NCBI RefSeq assembly: GCF_018802765.1
Contig: NZ_CP069163.1
Span: forward strand, 310,001 to 374,000
Length of the DNA stretch: 64,000 bases
Origin: Paludibacterium sp. B53371
GTDB lineage: Bacteria > Pseudomonadota > Gammaproteobacteria > Burkholderiales > Chromobacteriaceae
Direction of reading: 5' to 3'
Below the pieces are notes generated by a model. The model did not search any database, was not told the DNA's origin, and saw only the letters and a list, made by a program, of their open reading frames with translations. Made by a program: the position numbers and the translations under genes. Positions 56,006 through 63,625 of the stretch are shown here, piece after piece (the stretch's first letter is position 1; each line of letters starts with the position of its first letter).

Positions 56006-56725
56006 TCAGGCGATGCCGAGCTGCTCTTTGATGTCGGGCAGCAGACGGCGGCTGATCGGCAGGACGCGACCGCTGCGCGTGACGAATTCCGCCAGGCCGC
56101 TCTCGAGGTACTGCAGTTTTTCCACCTGATCGACATTGATCAGATACTGCCGGTGACACCGCATCAGCGGCGTGCGTTGCTGCAGCACATTCAGCCGCAG
56201 ACTGGTGAGATGCTCCTTGCCCAGCGTATCCCGTACATAGACCCCGGTGGTGCGCGACTCGATGTACTCCACCTCTTCCATCTTCAGAAACACGATCGAC
56301 TGCAAGCTGAAACAGGGAATCTGGCGCAGATGCTTGGCCTCGGGCAGGGCACTGAAATCCTGGTGGATCAGACTGTGCCGCAGCCGGTCGAGCGTCAGCG
56401 CCAGACGATCTGCCGTCACCGGCTTGAGCAGATAGTCGAAGGCATTCTTCTCGAAGGCACTGACGGCATATTCGTCATAGGCGGTGAGAAACACAATGAA
56501 CGGCATGTGTTTGGGGTCCAGCATGCTGAGCATTTCCAGGCCGGTGACCTGCGGCATCTGAATATCCAGAAACACCACGTCCGGCTTGTCGGTATGAATG
56601 CGGGCCAGCGCCTCCAGCGCGTTGCCGCACTCGGCGAGAATCTGGATATCCCGGGCCGGCTCCAGCGAGCGCCGCAGCGCCTGCCGGGCATGGACTTCGT
56701 CATCGACGATCAATGCGGTGATCAT
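56006..56725 (-). CDS. LytTR-family response regulator
   Basis: The 239-aa protein has a receiver domain (1-120; phospho-acceptor Asp54 in PDVVFLDIQMP, Lys near 106) and a C-terminal LytTR DNA-binding domain (about 140-238). It belongs to the BtsR/YpdB class that pairs with LytS-type kinases, and it is encoded right after such a kinase (1-base overlap). Together they follow serine catabolism genes on the same strand. Confidence 0.93.
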   Translation of the reverse strand: MITALIVDDEVHARQALRRSLEPARDIQILAECGNALEALARIHTDKPDVVFLDIQMPQVTGLEMLSMLDPKHMPFIVFLTAYDEYAVSAFEKNAFDYLLKPVTADRLALTLDRLRHSLIHQDFSALPEAKHLRQIPCFSLQSIVFLKMEEVEYIESRTTGVYVRDTLGKEHLTSLRLNVLQQRTPLMRCHRQYLINVDQVEKLQYLESGLAEFVTRSGRVLPISRRLLPDIKEQLGIA

Positions 56726-58422
56726 TAGCTTGCTGCCTCCAGAGGAATCCGGACCGTGGCCCGGGTGACAACATTGCGTTCACAGCTCATGGTGACGCCG
56801 TAGGATTCGCCGTAACGGGTCTTGATGCGCCGGTCGACGATATTCATGCCCAGGCCGCCGCTGCTGCCCGGATCGTACAAGCCGGCATTATCCTCCACCA
56901 CCAGCTCCACCCCCTGCTCATTCTGGCGGGCGCTGATGCGGATCACCCCGGCACGGATCATCTGCGAAGTGCCATGCTTGATGGCATTTTCCACCAGCGG
57001 CTGCAGGGTAAAAGCCGGCACGCGCACCCGCAACAGCGGCTCGGGCAGGTCGAACTCGACCGACAGCCGGTCGGCAAAGCGTGCCAGCTGGATGCGCAGA
57101 TAGGCATCAATGTGTTCAATTTCATCCGACAACTGCACATCCTCGGTCGGGCGCTTGAGATTCTTGCGCAAAAACACCGCCAGGTCGGTCAACAGCCCGC
57201 GCGCCTTGTCGACGTCGTCGTGGGTGACGGCAATGATGGTGTTGAGCGTGTTGAACAGAAAGTGCGGGTTGACCTGCGCATGCAGCAGCTTGAGCTCCGA
57301 TTGCAGCAGCAGGCTCTTCTGCCGTTCGAAGCGCCCGTCGAGAATCTGGTTCGACAACAGCTTGGCAATCCCCTCGCCCAGCGTGCGGTTGATGGTCGAG
57401 AAAATCCGGGTTTTCGGCTCGTACAGCTTGATGGTGCCGATCACCTGCTTGTCTTCGCCGACCAGCGGAATCACCAGCGAGGAGCCCAGCTTGCAGTGCG
57501 GACTGATCGAGCACTGATAGGGAATTTCGTTGCCATCGGCGAACAACACTTCGTTATTGGCGATGGCATGCAAGGTATGCGGCGAGGTAATCGGCGTGCC
57601 GGGCAGATGATGATCGGCCCCGATCCCGATGAAGGCCAGGATTTTGTTGCAGTCGGTGATCGCCACCGCGCCGACGCCGGTCTGATCGTAGATGATGCGC
57701 GCCACGCGCATACTGTTCTCATGATCAAAGCCGTCACGCAGCACCCCATCCACATGGGCGGCGATTTCCAGCGCCTTGGCGGAGAACGCGCGCGAGTGTT
57801 GCTCCAGGCTGTCACGCCGGTCCAGCAGGATCTTGGCAAACACCGCGGCACCGGCCGAGTTGGCGATCAGCTCCGGCAGCACAATCAGGTAGACAATATG
57901 CAGCGCCTGATCGAATGGCCGCGACAGCGCCAGGTCGATGCCCATTTCCAGCAGGATGGTGACAAAGGTCAGCCCGCCGGCCAGCAGCGGACTGAACAGC
58001 AGACGGGTCTTGCCGCGACGGATCAGATAACGGTGCGTCAGGCCGCCGATCAGCCCTTGCATCACGATGTCGAGCGAGGCCGCCAGACCGAAAGAGCCGC
58101 CGAGGAAGTAACGGTGGATACCACCGGTAATGCCGACCGCCAGGCCGACCACCGGGCCGCCCAGCAGACCGCCCAGCACCGCGCCGATGGCGGGCGTATT
58201 GGCGATGGCATTGCCGCTGACCACCGGAAAACCGAGCAGCGTTCCCATGATGCAGAACGCGGTAAAGATGACATAACAGGCCAGACGGTGCGGCCAGCGA
58301 ATGGTGGCACGCGTCAGGGGAATGAACAGCCGGGTCCGGCTCAGGGCGTAGGCGACGGCCAGGTAGACGCACATCTGTTGAAGCAACATCACCGACAGCG
58401 TGATGACCGAGTGCAAATCCAT
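56725..58422 (-). CDS. LytS-type sensor histidine kinase
   Basis: The 565-aa kinase has a 5TMR-LYT membrane domain (about 1-190), a GAF-like domain (about 225-345) and a His_kinase/HATPase region (about 360-565), with the phospho-acceptor HAQVNPHFLFNTLN near residue 376 and GLGMNIVDRR near 530. The E. coli relatives BtsS and YpdA respond to pyruvate. Its place downstream of serine permease and deaminase genes suggests a serine/pyruvate signal, but this is inference. Confidence 0.93.
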   Translation of the reverse strand: MDLHSVITLSVMLLQQMCVYLAVAYALSRTRLFIPLTRATIRWPHRLACYVIFTAFCIMGTLLGFPVVSGNAIANTPAIGAVLGGLLGGPVVGLAVGITGGIHRYFLGGSFGLAASLDIVMQGLIGGLTHRYLIRRGKTRLLFSPLLAGGLTFVTILLEMGIDLALSRPFDQALHIVYLIVLPELIANSAGAAVFAKILLDRRDSLEQHSRAFSAKALEIAAHVDGVLRDGFDHENSMRVARIIYDQTGVGAVAITDCNKILAFIGIGADHHLPGTPITSPHTLHAIANNEVLFADGNEIPYQCSISPHCKLGSSLVIPLVGEDKQVIGTIKLYEPKTRIFSTINRTLGEGIAKLLSNQILDGRFERQKSLLLQSELKLLHAQVNPHFLFNTLNTIIAVTHDDVDKARGLLTDLAVFLRKNLKRPTEDVQLSDEIEHIDAYLRIQLARFADRLSVEFDLPEPLLRVRVPAFTLQPLVENAIKHGTSQMIRAGVIRISARQNEQGVELVVEDNAGLYDPGSSGGLGMNIVDRRIKTRYGESYGVTMSCERNVVTRATVRIPLEAAS

Positions 58423-58493
58423 CCTGACCCCTTTTCCTGTTTCGTTCGCCGTCGCCCTTCGCCGGCTGGTGTTCCTTTAATGGTGCGGTGCGC

Positions 58494-59906
58494 TTACGGC
58501 GCCCAGCAGACGCATTCTGCCTCATTGTCTGCCGAGCAGTTGTGCACCGGTGCCGCCAGCTTCAGCGCCAGACCGCCACACGACGTTTCCCGATACTTGG
58601 CGCTCATGTCCTTGCCGACTTCCAGCATGACTTCGATGACCTTGTCGAGGGGAACGATCGGCGCACTGGTACGGGCCAGCGCCATGCGTGCTGCATTGAT
58701 GGCCTTGACCGCGCCCATGGCATTGCGCTCGATGCAGGGAATCTGAACCTGGCCGCCGACCGGGTCGCAGGTCAGGCCCAAATTATGCTCCATGGCAATT
58801 TCAGCAGCAATGCATACCTGCTCAGGCGAGCCGCCCAGCAGCTCGGCCAGACCGGCCGCGGCCATCGAGCAAGCCACACCAATTTCCCCCTGGCAGCCCA
58901 CTTCGGCGCCGGAGATCGAGGCATTGGTCTTGAACAGGGTGCCAATGGCGGCGGAAGACAGGAAGAAACGAATGCAACGCTCTTCATCCAGCGGGCTGAT
59001 GAACTGATTGTAGTAAGCCAGTACCGCCGGCACGATGCCGCAGGCCCCGTTGGTCGGCGCGGTCACCACACGGCCACCGGCGGCATTCTCTTCCGCCACC
59101 GCCAGGGCAAACATATTGACCCAGTCGACAATGCTCATCGGATCGCGCGACAGCGATTCGGCCGCCGTCAGACGACGATGCAGCGCCGAGGCGCGACGCG
59201 GTACGCGGAACGGGCCCGGCAGCACGCCTTCGGCCTTCATCCCGCGCGCCATGCACTGCTGCATGGTTTGCCAGATATGGTCGAAGTAGGACTGAATTTC
59301 TTCCTGAGTGTGCAGGTGCAACTCGTTTTCCATCACCAGACCGGACAGCGACAGCCCGGTGCTCTGGCAATGCGCCAGCAGCTCGGCGGCCGTGCGGTAA
59401 GGGTAGGGGCCGACCGGCGCGCCATCTTCTTCTGCCGCGCTGTCGCCATCTTCGATGACGAAGCCGCCACCGATGGAGTAATAGTTCTTGTCCAGCAGCA
59501 GTTGCTCGCCGCCAAACGCCTTGATGGTCAGACCGTTCTCGTGCCGCGGCAGGTTGGAGCGGTGGAAGGTCATGGCCTTGTTGGAGAACTCGACAACCGG
59601 ACCATCATGCCCCAGGCGGATGCGTTCGGTCTTGCGAACCTGCTGAATCAGTACCGGGATGGCGGTGACATCGACGGTGTCGGGCAGTTCGCCCATCAGG
59701 CCGAGCAACAGCGCCACGTCGGTCTTGTGACCCAGCCCGGTCAGTGCCAGCGAGCCGAACACGTCGATCTGCAGGGAGGTGGCCCTGGAGAGCAGGCCGC
59801 GTGCGCGCAGATCATCGACAAAGCGGCGAGCGGCATTCATCGGACCAAGCGTATGCGAGCTGGAAGGACCGATCCCGACTTTATACAGATGGAACATGCT
59901 GATCAT
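58494..59906 (-). CDS. sdaA: L-serine ammonia-lyase
   Basis: The enzyme converts L-serine to pyruvate and ammonia using a 4Fe-4S cluster. The 470-aa single-chain protein has the substrate/allosteric beta domain (about 1-160: FHLYKVGIGPSSSHTLGPM) and the catalytic alpha domain (about 180-460) with GACGIVPAV and LTCDPVGGQVQIPC, which supply cluster-ligating Cys. Start ATG 59906 has AAGGA 9 bases upstream. It is part of sdaC-sdaA-lytS-lytT. Confidence 0.95.
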   Translation of the reverse strand: MISMFHLYKVGIGPSSSHTLGPMNAARRFVDDLRARGLLSRATSLQIDVFGSLALTGLGHKTDVALLLGLMGELPDTVDVTAIPVLIQQVRKTERIRLGHDGPVVEFSNKAMTFHRSNLPRHENGLTIKAFGGEQLLLDKNYYSIGGGFVIEDGDSAAEEDGAPVGPYPYRTAAELLAHCQSTGLSLSGLVMENELHLHTQEEIQSYFDHIWQTMQQCMARGMKAEGVLPGPFRVPRRASALHRRLTAAESLSRDPMSIVDWVNMFALAVAEENAAGGRVVTAPTNGACGIVPAVLAYYNQFISPLDEERCIRFFLSSAAIGTLFKTNASISGAEVGCQGEIGVACSMAAAGLAELLGGSPEQVCIAAEIAMEHNLGLTCDPVGGQVQIPCIERNAMGAVKAINAARMALARTSAPIVPLDKVIEVMLEVGKDMSAKYRETSCGGLALKLAAPVHNCSADNEAECVCWAP

Positions 59907-59926
59907 GATGTGATTTCCTTATGCGT

Positions 59927-59989
59927 TTCGCGCGCCAGCCGGATCCCCGGCCCCGACGGGACGGGTGCGGGGGCCGGATGACGCGCGAA
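59927..59989 (-). repeat. Nested inverted repeats between sdaC and sdaA
   Basis: TTCGCGCG (59927-59934) pairs with CGCGCGAA (59982-59989), and inside it CCGGCCCC (59947-59954) pairs with GGGGCCGG (59970-59977). The two nested stems occupy most of the 91-base gap between genes. There is no T run, so it looks like an mRNA-stabilising or attenuating structure rather than a plain terminator. Confidence 0.45.
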
Positions 59990-59997
59990 TGGGAGGC

Positions 59998-61287
59998 TTA
60001 GAGACCGAGCAGCTTGTAGAGGATGGCCGACATGGCGATCGCACCGATGAATACCACCAGGACGTTACCCGGCTGGTTGGCATACTTGCGCATTGCCGGC
60101 ACCTTGCGGATGGCGTACATCGGCATGATGAACAGCATGGCGGCGATGATCGGGCCACACAGCGAGTCGATCATGTCCAGGATGCTCGGGTTGACCGTGG
60201 CCACACCCCAGATCGACAGGAACAGGAAGGCCATGATGCCGCGGTTGATGGTCTTGGCCTGACGTTCAGCCTTCTCGGTACCGATTTGTTGCGCGATCAG
60301 ACCATGCAGGCCTTCACGTGCGCCCAGATAGTGACCCAGGAAGGACTTGGACATGGCGATGAAGGCCACGGCCGGTGCCACCAGCGCGATGATCGGGGTT
60401 TGGAACTTGTTGCCCAGGTAGGACAGGATCGAGATGTTCTGAGCCTTGGCAGCCGCCAGGTCAGCCGGCGACAGGGCGAAGACGCAGCTGAAGACGAAGA
60501 ACAGCACCACGGCAGTCATCATCATGACAGCGTACTTTTCAATCTGTTCTGCCTTGCGCACACCGTTCTTGCCATAACGCTCTTGCTGAGCCACGGCAAA
60601 GCGCGAGATCACCGGCGAGTGGTTGAAGGCAAACACCAGAACCGGGATGCTCAGCCACAGGGTGTAGCTGAACTTGCCGGCGCTCGGCACGCCACCTTGC
60701 AGGATGGCACCGTTCCAGGACTTGGTCAGATACAGCGCCAGACCCAGCAGCACGAAGATGAACGGATAAACCAGCCAGCCCATCACACGCACGACCATTT
60801 GCTCGCTGCTGGCCACGATGGCGATCAGCATGGCGGTCAGCACGAAGGCCAGCGGCGCGCGCGGCAGGGCTTCCATGGCCAGTTGGTGGGTGACGAAGCT
60901 TTCGACCGTATTGGTCAGGCCGACACCGTAGAGGAACAGAATCGGCAGAATGGTGAAGAAGTACAGCAGGGTGATCAGCTTGCCGGCAGTGGCGCCGAAA
61001 TGCTCACCGACCACTTCGGTAATGTCGCTGCCCGGCTTGGACGAGGACAGGATGAAACGGATCAGGCCACGGTGAGCCAGATAGGTCATCGGAAAGGCCA
61101 GTACGGCCATGACCAGCAGGGGCCAGATACCGCCCAGGCCGGCATTGATCGGCAGGAACAAGGTGCCAGCGCCGATGGCGGTGGCAAACAGACCCAGAAC
61201 CCAACTGGTATCGTGGGAACTCCAGGCGGGGGTAGCAGCGGTGCTGACCGCACCACTGTCGCGTACAACTTCGCTTGATGACGACAT
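59998..61287 (-). CDS. sdaC: Serine transporter SdaC (HAAAP family)
   Basis: The 429-aa protein is a serine:proton symporter with about eleven hydrophobic segments. It has the HAAAP features TSWVLGLFATAIGAGTLFLPINAG near 27-46 and SIPVLVFAFNHSPVIS near 213-228. GGGAG lies 8 bases before ATG 61287. It is the first gene of sdaC-sdaA-lytS-lytT and has LytTR-like repeats upstream. Confidence 0.95.
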   Translation of the reverse strand: MSSSSEVVRDSGAVSTAATPAWSSHDTSWVLGLFATAIGAGTLFLPINAGLGGIWPLLVMAVLAFPMTYLAHRGLIRFILSSSKPGSDITEVVGEHFGATAGKLITLLYFFTILPILFLYGVGLTNTVESFVTHQLAMEALPRAPLAFVLTAMLIAIVASSEQMVVRVMGWLVYPFIFVLLGLALYLTKSWNGAILQGGVPSAGKFSYTLWLSIPVLVFAFNHSPVISRFAVAQQERYGKNGVRKAEQIEKYAVMMMTAVVLFFVFSCVFALSPADLAAAKAQNISILSYLGNKFQTPIIALVAPAVAFIAMSKSFLGHYLGAREGLHGLIAQQIGTEKAERQAKTINRGIMAFLFLSIWGVATVNPSILDMIDSLCGPIIAAMLFIMPMYAIRKVPAMRKYANQPGNVLVVFIGAIAMSAILYKLLGL

Positions 61288-61379
61288 TTTCTTATCTCCC
61301 TGATGACAGTAATCGTCCAGAGTGGACTTCTGACGCAGCGAAGTTTAGAGATAAATAATGTACAAAAAAGAAGAATGTT

Positions 61380-61408
61380 CCGAACGGCGGAATAGGGAAT
61401 TGAACGGT
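61380..61408 (-). promoter_or_regulatory. Candidate LytTR binding repeats upstream of sdaC
   Basis: On the minus strand ACCGTTCAA (61408-61400) and GCCGTTCGG (61388-61380) each match eight of nine positions of the LytTR consensus, spaced 20 bases apart (about two helical turns). They lie 93-121 bases before the sdaC ATG. The downstream repeat abuts a possible -35/-10 (TACATT). They are a direct candidate site for the LytTR regulator encoded three genes downstream. Confidence 0.5.
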
Positions 61409-61409
61409 T

Positions 61410-61544
61410 GTGTGGGGACAGGAGCGGCGACGGTGGGCGATGACCGGGGCATGCAAAGCGTCATGGAACTCCCTTATTGCGTAACACTCTATAGCCCATG
61501 AACCACACGCCGGGAGCCATGATGCGCCATCGAATATTGATGGA
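61410..61544. other. Non-coding stretch with no feature
   Basis: Between the candidate LytTR site and the repeat array I see no convincing gene, RNA or known motif. Confidence 0.5.
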
Positions 61545-61697
61545 TTGAATTGGCGCATTGCATTGATGCATTGCATTGATGCATTGCCTTCGGCGAATGC
61601 ATCCTACGCGAATGCACCATTGGCGCATTGCCTTCGGCGAATGCACCCTACGCGATGCATTGATGCATTGCCATTCGGCGAATGCATCCTACGTAGG

Positions 61698-61718
61698 GCG
61701 CACTCTTCAAGTGCGCCG
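61698..61718. repeat. REP-like hairpin, copy 3
   Basis: GGCGCACT, loop CTTCA, AGTGCGCC, preceded by CGTAG. The stem is 8 bp and perfect. It differs from copies 1-2 at one stem pair (A-T becomes C-G) with both sides changed. Confidence 0.8.
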
Positions 61719-61812
61719 TCCACATTGCATTGGCGCATTGCATTGATGCATTGCCTTCGGCGAATGCATCCTACGTGAATGTGTCCTACGTGAATGTGTC
61801 CTTCGGCTGTAG

Positions 61813-61833
61813 GGCGCACTCTCCAAGTGCGCC
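61813..61833. repeat. REP-like hairpin, copy 4
   Basis: GGCGCACT, loop CTCCA, AGTGCGCC, preceded by TGTAG. It has the same stem as copy 3 and a different loop base. Confidence 0.8.
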
Positions 61834-61895
61834 GTCCGCATTGCATTGGTACATTCGCCGAGTGGCAATGCACCACAACAATGCGCCAAAGGAAT

Positions 61896-61916
61896 GGCGC
61901 ACTTGAAACGTGCGCC
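61896..61916. repeat. REP-like hairpin, copy 5 (inverted)
   Basis: GGCGCACT ... GTGCGCC in inverted orientation (GGCGCACTTGAAACGTGCGCC), with one stem position mismatched. It lies 7 bases past the stop codon of the secreted-protein gene (minus strand). Confidence 0.65.
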
Positions 61917-61922
61917 CTTACG

Positions 61923-62645
61923 CTACATTTTTTTACATAATGTATCGGCAATGGCGGCGATGACCGAGGACCCATTCAGCGCGACATCATATTGTTCCCG
62001 GACCGCGCCATCAAAGTTGAGTGTACGAATGGTGCCGTATCCACGCTGACAGTCTGCCGTCGCCATGACGTACTCGTTGTAGGTGGTGGTGTCCGCCTGT
62101 ACATCTTTCAGGCTGAGCAATGCAGCAATGGCGGGTTTGCCACCGAATGTGCGCCTGCGGACGGTGTCCGGCAGGATGGAGTATTCATTGCGCGATTGGG
62201 TGGCCGTCACCACCAACTGCCACTTGTCGCCATTCTCGGCGTGTGAAATCTTGCCGGTGCTGTTGTCCCAGCTGGTACAGGCCATACTGCCCAGATTATC
62301 GGCAACGGTCTTGCCATAGCGGACAAACTCGTCCTTGCCGGTGAACTTGCCCTGCATGTCGTTGTAAAACAGATAGCCGTAGCCTTTTCGGCAGGTGTCC
62401 AGCAACACGACAACCTGGCCGAACTCATAGGTGTCTTTTTGCTTGTCTTTGACCTGATAAACATAGACATAACCAGCGTTTTTCTTGCCATCCACTCTGG
62501 TCAGGTGGCCGCTGAGTTTTTTGCCTTGCCATACAGTGTTGGACGATTCTGTAATCGTTACCCAGCTGCTGTCCGTTTCCTCTGCCCAAGACGCTTGGGC
62601 TAGCAAATTACCGACCAGCAACACCAGAATAAACATTCTGGACAT
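61923..62645 (-). CDS. Secreted protein of unknown function with duplicated halves
   Basis: The 240-aa protein has a signal peptide (about 1-21, QASWA/EETDS). The mature part is two similar halves offset by 114 residues: Trp28/Trp142, Cys85/Cys199, GYG 88-90/202-204 and Cys123/Cys237 all match. Each half could hold one disulfide. AAGGGGGG precedes the ATG, and a 9-bp hairpin (62666-62686) lies upstream of it. No known family is recognised. It is flanked by repeat arrays on both sides. Confidence 0.7.
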   Translation of the reverse strand: MSRMFILVLLVGNLLAQASWAEETDSSWVTITESSNTVWQGKKLSGHLTRVDGKKNAGYVYVYQVKDKQKDTYEFGQVVVLLDTCRKGYGYLFYNDMQGKFTGKDEFVRYGKTVADNLGSMACTSWDNSTGKISHAENGDKWQLVVTATQSRNEYSILPDTVRRRTFGGKPAIAALLSLKDVQADTTTYNEYVMATADCQRGYGTIRTLNFDGAVREQYDVALNGSSVIAAIADTLCKKM

Positions 62646-62764
62646 ATGTGTACCCCCCTTGGCATCACCAGGCCTCAGGCCTGATGGTTTTATTTGGACT
62701 GTCAGCTATCTTCCGGTATGAGAAAAAGGCTGTCTAGCCCGTTTCGGGGGATACGGCTTTTCGA
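62646..62764. other. Intergenic region upstream of the secreted protein
   Basis: It contains an inverted repeat, CACCAGGCC (62666-62674) and GGCCTGATG (62678-62686), that would form a hairpin in the leader of the secreted-protein mRNA. No gene is evident. Confidence 0.45.
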
Positions 62765-62766
62765 TG

Positions 62767-62900
62767 TGTAGGGCGCATTCGCGTAGGGCGCATTCGCGTA
62801 GGGCACATTCGCGTAGGGTGCATTCGCCGAAGGCAATGCACCGATGCAATGCACCGATGCAATGCACCGATGCAATGCACCGCAGCAATGCACCGCAGCA
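62767..62900 (-). repeat. Short-module array, third copy, reverse orientation
   Basis: GTAGGGCGCATTCGC is repeated, then GCCGAAGGCAATGCACCGATGCAATGCACC and several GCAATGCACC(G/A)CAGCAATG units. Read on the minus strand these are the same modules as at 44.1 kb and 61.5 kb. No terminal hairpin is present in this copy. Confidence 0.75.
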
Positions 62901-62914
62901 ATGAACCAAACCGA

Positions 62915-62940
62915 CCCCCCCGGGGGGCTTAACACCCCCC
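62915..62940. repeat. Paired C/G homopolymer runs
   Basis: A run of seven C, a run of six G, TTAACA and a run of six C (62914-62940) allow alternative stems and lie downstream of the 87-aa gene (minus strand), where they may help end transcription. Confidence 0.4.
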
Positions 62941-62958
62941 GGCCTCCAGTTGAATGTC

Positions 62959-63222
62959 CTACTCCGCCAACAACACCGTGCAGCCCGCCAATTGCCGCAT
63001 GGGTACCGCCTGCGGCAGATACAGCCAGCTCTGGCCATTGACCCTGGCCAGTGACCAGTCAAGCCGGCCATCGACGATCAGGCGGCATAGCCCCGGCTGG
63101 GACAGCGCTTCACGCGGTGGGCACAGCTCGGAAACCAGCTCAAACAGCGGCATGAACGACGACGGATGAGAACGGCGATTTGTGAAGTGGGACAGGGGTG
63201 AATTACCATGCTTGGCAGCCAT
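62959..63222 (-). CDS. Hypothetical protein (87 aa)
   Basis: ATG 63222 is preceded by GAGGAG at a 5-base spacing, a strong site. The protein (MAAKHGNSPLSHFTNRRSHP...) contains CRLIVDGRLDWSLARVNGQSWLYLP. I do not recognise the family. It lies between repeat-rich stretches. Confidence 0.6.
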   Translation of the reverse strand: MAAKHGNSPLSHFTNRRSHPSSFMPLFELVSELCPPREALSQPGLCRLIVDGRLDWSLARVNGQSWLYLPQAVPMRQLAGCTVLLAE

Positions 63223-63589
63223 ACTGACTCCTCACGAGAGTTGGTTTGGTTAGCGGGTCCGTCGGTGTGTCAGCACCTTCGGGCCCGCGCCTCTTTCACG
63301 GCATCATTGCCGCGCCACATACCCTAGCGAATGCGATGACAGATCCGCAAGTTTGCGCGGTCATCCGTCCTGGAGAGCACCGTAGGGCGCACTCTTCAAG
63401 TGCGCCGATGGGGGGGATCTTGGTGGGGGGGGCGGTTTTTGGGCCGAAGGAGCCATTGATCCGAGTAGTGGACAATGGCTGCTTTACACAAATATCCGGG
63501 CACACCCTCCTCCCAGCTAACCGAACGATCTCATCTTGCGATTTCCGGGAGGAGACACGGCTTGTTCCTCTGTTTGCCGAGCTAACATT
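63223..63589. other. Repeat-containing non-coding stretch
   Basis: Apart from a REP-like hairpin and G-rich runs no feature is evident. The open frames crossing it read through the hairpin and have no supporting ribosome-binding site. Confidence 0.5.
63386..63406. repeat. REP-like hairpin, copy 6
   Basis: GGCGCACT, loop CTTCA, AGTGCGCC, preceded by CGTAG. It matches copy 3 exactly over the stem-loop and here stands apart from any module array. Confidence 0.8.
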
Positions 63590-63612
63590 GGGGCATGGCT
63601 TGTCCATGCCCC
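63590..63612 (-). terminator. Hairpin downstream of the truncated gene
   Basis: GGGGCATGG (63590-63598), loop CTTGT and CCATGCCCC (63604-63612) form a perfect 9-bp stem 14 bases after the stop of the right-edge gene (minus strand). It lacks a T run. Confidence 0.45.
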
Positions 63613-63625
63613 TTCATGTGATTAC

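Larger units (their letters stand above)
61545..61870 (+). repeat. GCATTG / CGAATGC short-module array, second copy
   Basis: GCATTG and GCATTGATGCATTG runs alternate with CTTCGGCGAATGCA and CCTACG(T/C)GAATG segments. The same module order ends twice in GTAGGGCGCACT hairpins. All frames through it are open by chance repetition, not coding. It matches the array at 44.1 kb closely. Confidence 0.82.

Noticed and set aside
61545-61778. Open frames within the GCATTG array
   Set aside because: The repeat is free of stops in several frames, so openness is a by-product of the sequence; the peptides are repetitive and lack start signals.
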